From Spirochaetales bacterium (GTDB taxonomy: Bacteria > Spirochaetota > Spirochaetia > SZUA-6 > DRHE01): a stretch of 5,749 bases of DNA. Positions 5,237-5,749 of the stretch are shown piece after piece. Numbering within the stretch: the first letter of the stretch is position 1; every line of letters begins with the position of its first letter. The notes below the pieces were generated by a model that did no database searches, was not told the DNA's origin, and saw nothing but the letters and a program-made list of their open reading frames with translations. Position numbers and translations under genes: made by a program. The stretch lies in contig JAFGQJ010000205.1 in the NCBI GenBank assembly GCA_016935715.1, positions 1 through 5,749 of the forward strand, written 5' to 3'.

Positions 5237-5749
5237 TATGAAATGGTTTACCACGGACAACCCCTTGATTTTTTTCGAGGACAATTCAGTGGGAAGAGTG
5301 AAGAAAGAGGTCTGGGATGCCTCGGAGCAGGAGATCGATAAGATCCTCGCCGATTACGACATTCCTTCTCCCTCGGAGCTGGGTAAAGCAGGTACATACA
5401 TCCAGAACACCCCCCGGGCCCGGTGCATCGAGAAGCGGCGGAAAAACGACATCCTGTTCGTGCCCGTCGGCTGTACGGAAAACCACGGCATGCATGCCAA
5501 CTCCGGGCTGGATACCTTCATGGTGACCCAGATCCTGGAGGGCCTGCGCCGCTACACGGCCAAGCAGGGCAGAGAGTGCAACCTGGCTTTCACCCCCCTC
5601 AACTACGGCGGACATCCCTACCACCACATGGGAATGCCGGGCACGGTGATCATTCCCAAAGAGGTGGTCGAGGAGATGCTGATCTACACCATGCTGGGAC
5701 TGTGGAACGACGGCTACCGCAAGATCATCCTGATCAACAACCACGGTCA
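5237..5749 (+). CDS. iolN: 3-dehydro-scyllo-inosose hydrolase-like creatininase-superfamily protein (3'-truncated by window; apparent frameshift near start)
   Basis: About 170 residues are in the window and the gene runs off the edge. The body carries creatininase-superfamily metal-site motifs: PVGCTENHG with Glu and His ligands (residues 81 and 83 of the repaired reading), an Asp in GLDTF (92), NYGGHPYHH followed by GMPGT, and INNHG (168-170). The long segment before PVGCTENHG and the wording of these motifs fit IolN, which hydrolyses the ring of 3-dehydro-scyllo-inosose in the Thermotoga-type inositol pathway. ATG 5237 has GGAGGA six bases upstream and begins MKWFTTDNPLIFF, but a run of eight T at 5268-5275 shifts this frame, which stops at TAA 5339-5341. 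The body frame is preceded by TGA at 5265-5267. Its first starts are GTG 5289 (GAGGA seven bases upstream) and GTG 5298. With seven T the two parts would join smoothly. A sequence error, slippage or a genuine GTG start are all possible. Confidence 0.75.
5268..5275 (+). repeat. T8 homopolymer at the frame break in the hydrolase gene
   Basis: Eight consecutive T follow GA at 5266-5267; I derived the count from the coordinates. Seven T would connect ATG 5237 to the conserved hydrolase frame. Such runs are prone to sequencing error, replication slippage and transcriptional slippage. Confidence 0.7.

Overview
The window looks like part of a carbohydrate or cyclitol catabolism locus from a bacterium with GC-rich genes and AT-rich promoter gaps. 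Strong Shine-Dalgarno sequences, two TTG starts and an XRE-cupin regulator suggest a Firmicutes-, Spirochaetes- or Thermotogae-like anaerobe. That placement is inference only; nothing here fixes the taxon.

Layout. A leftward block runs from about 3243 down to 1. It encodes an inositol 2-dehydrogenase-like Gfo/Idh/MocA protein (2224-3243), a classical short-chain dehydrogenase (1379-2161), a second Gfo/Idh/MocA oxidoreductase of the dihydrodiol-dehydrogenase type (270-1262), and the first 34 codons of a third Gfo/Idh/MocA protein (1-102). Facing away from it is a zinc-dependent medium-chain dehydrogenase (3401-4456). The 157-base gap between the two divergent genes holds two outward-facing TTGACA boxes and a perfect 7-6-7 palindrome. 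An XRE-cupin regulator (4483-5025) lies tail-to-tail with the zinc dehydrogenase. After a second AT-rich divergent gap, a creatininase-superfamily hydrolase begins (5237 to the window edge). Its sequence and company match 3-dehydro-scyllo-inosose hydrolase (IolN).

How the parts may fit. Thermotoga has a known non-canonical inositol route: IolG oxidises myo-inositol to scyllo-inosose, IolM (a zinc medium-chain dehydrogenase) oxidises it again to 3-dehydro-scyllo-inosose, and IolN opens the ring to 5-dehydro-gluconate. An IolG-like, an IolM-like and an IolN-like gene are all present here, so this route is the best working model. The SDR and the two further Gfo/Idh proteins could feed other isomers or derivatives in, or process the open-chain product. 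Their substrates are unknown.

Two points stand out. First, the 20-base palindrome at 3356-3375 has a near match of the same 7-6-7 design at 5151-5170, each over a probable -10 element, which suggests one repressor controls both divergent regions; the XRE-cupin protein is the obvious candidate. Second, the hydrolase gene carries a run of eight T at 5268-5275 that puts its well-spaced ATG out of frame with the rest of the protein. This could be a sequencing error, a slippage or phase-variation site, or a real internal GTG start.
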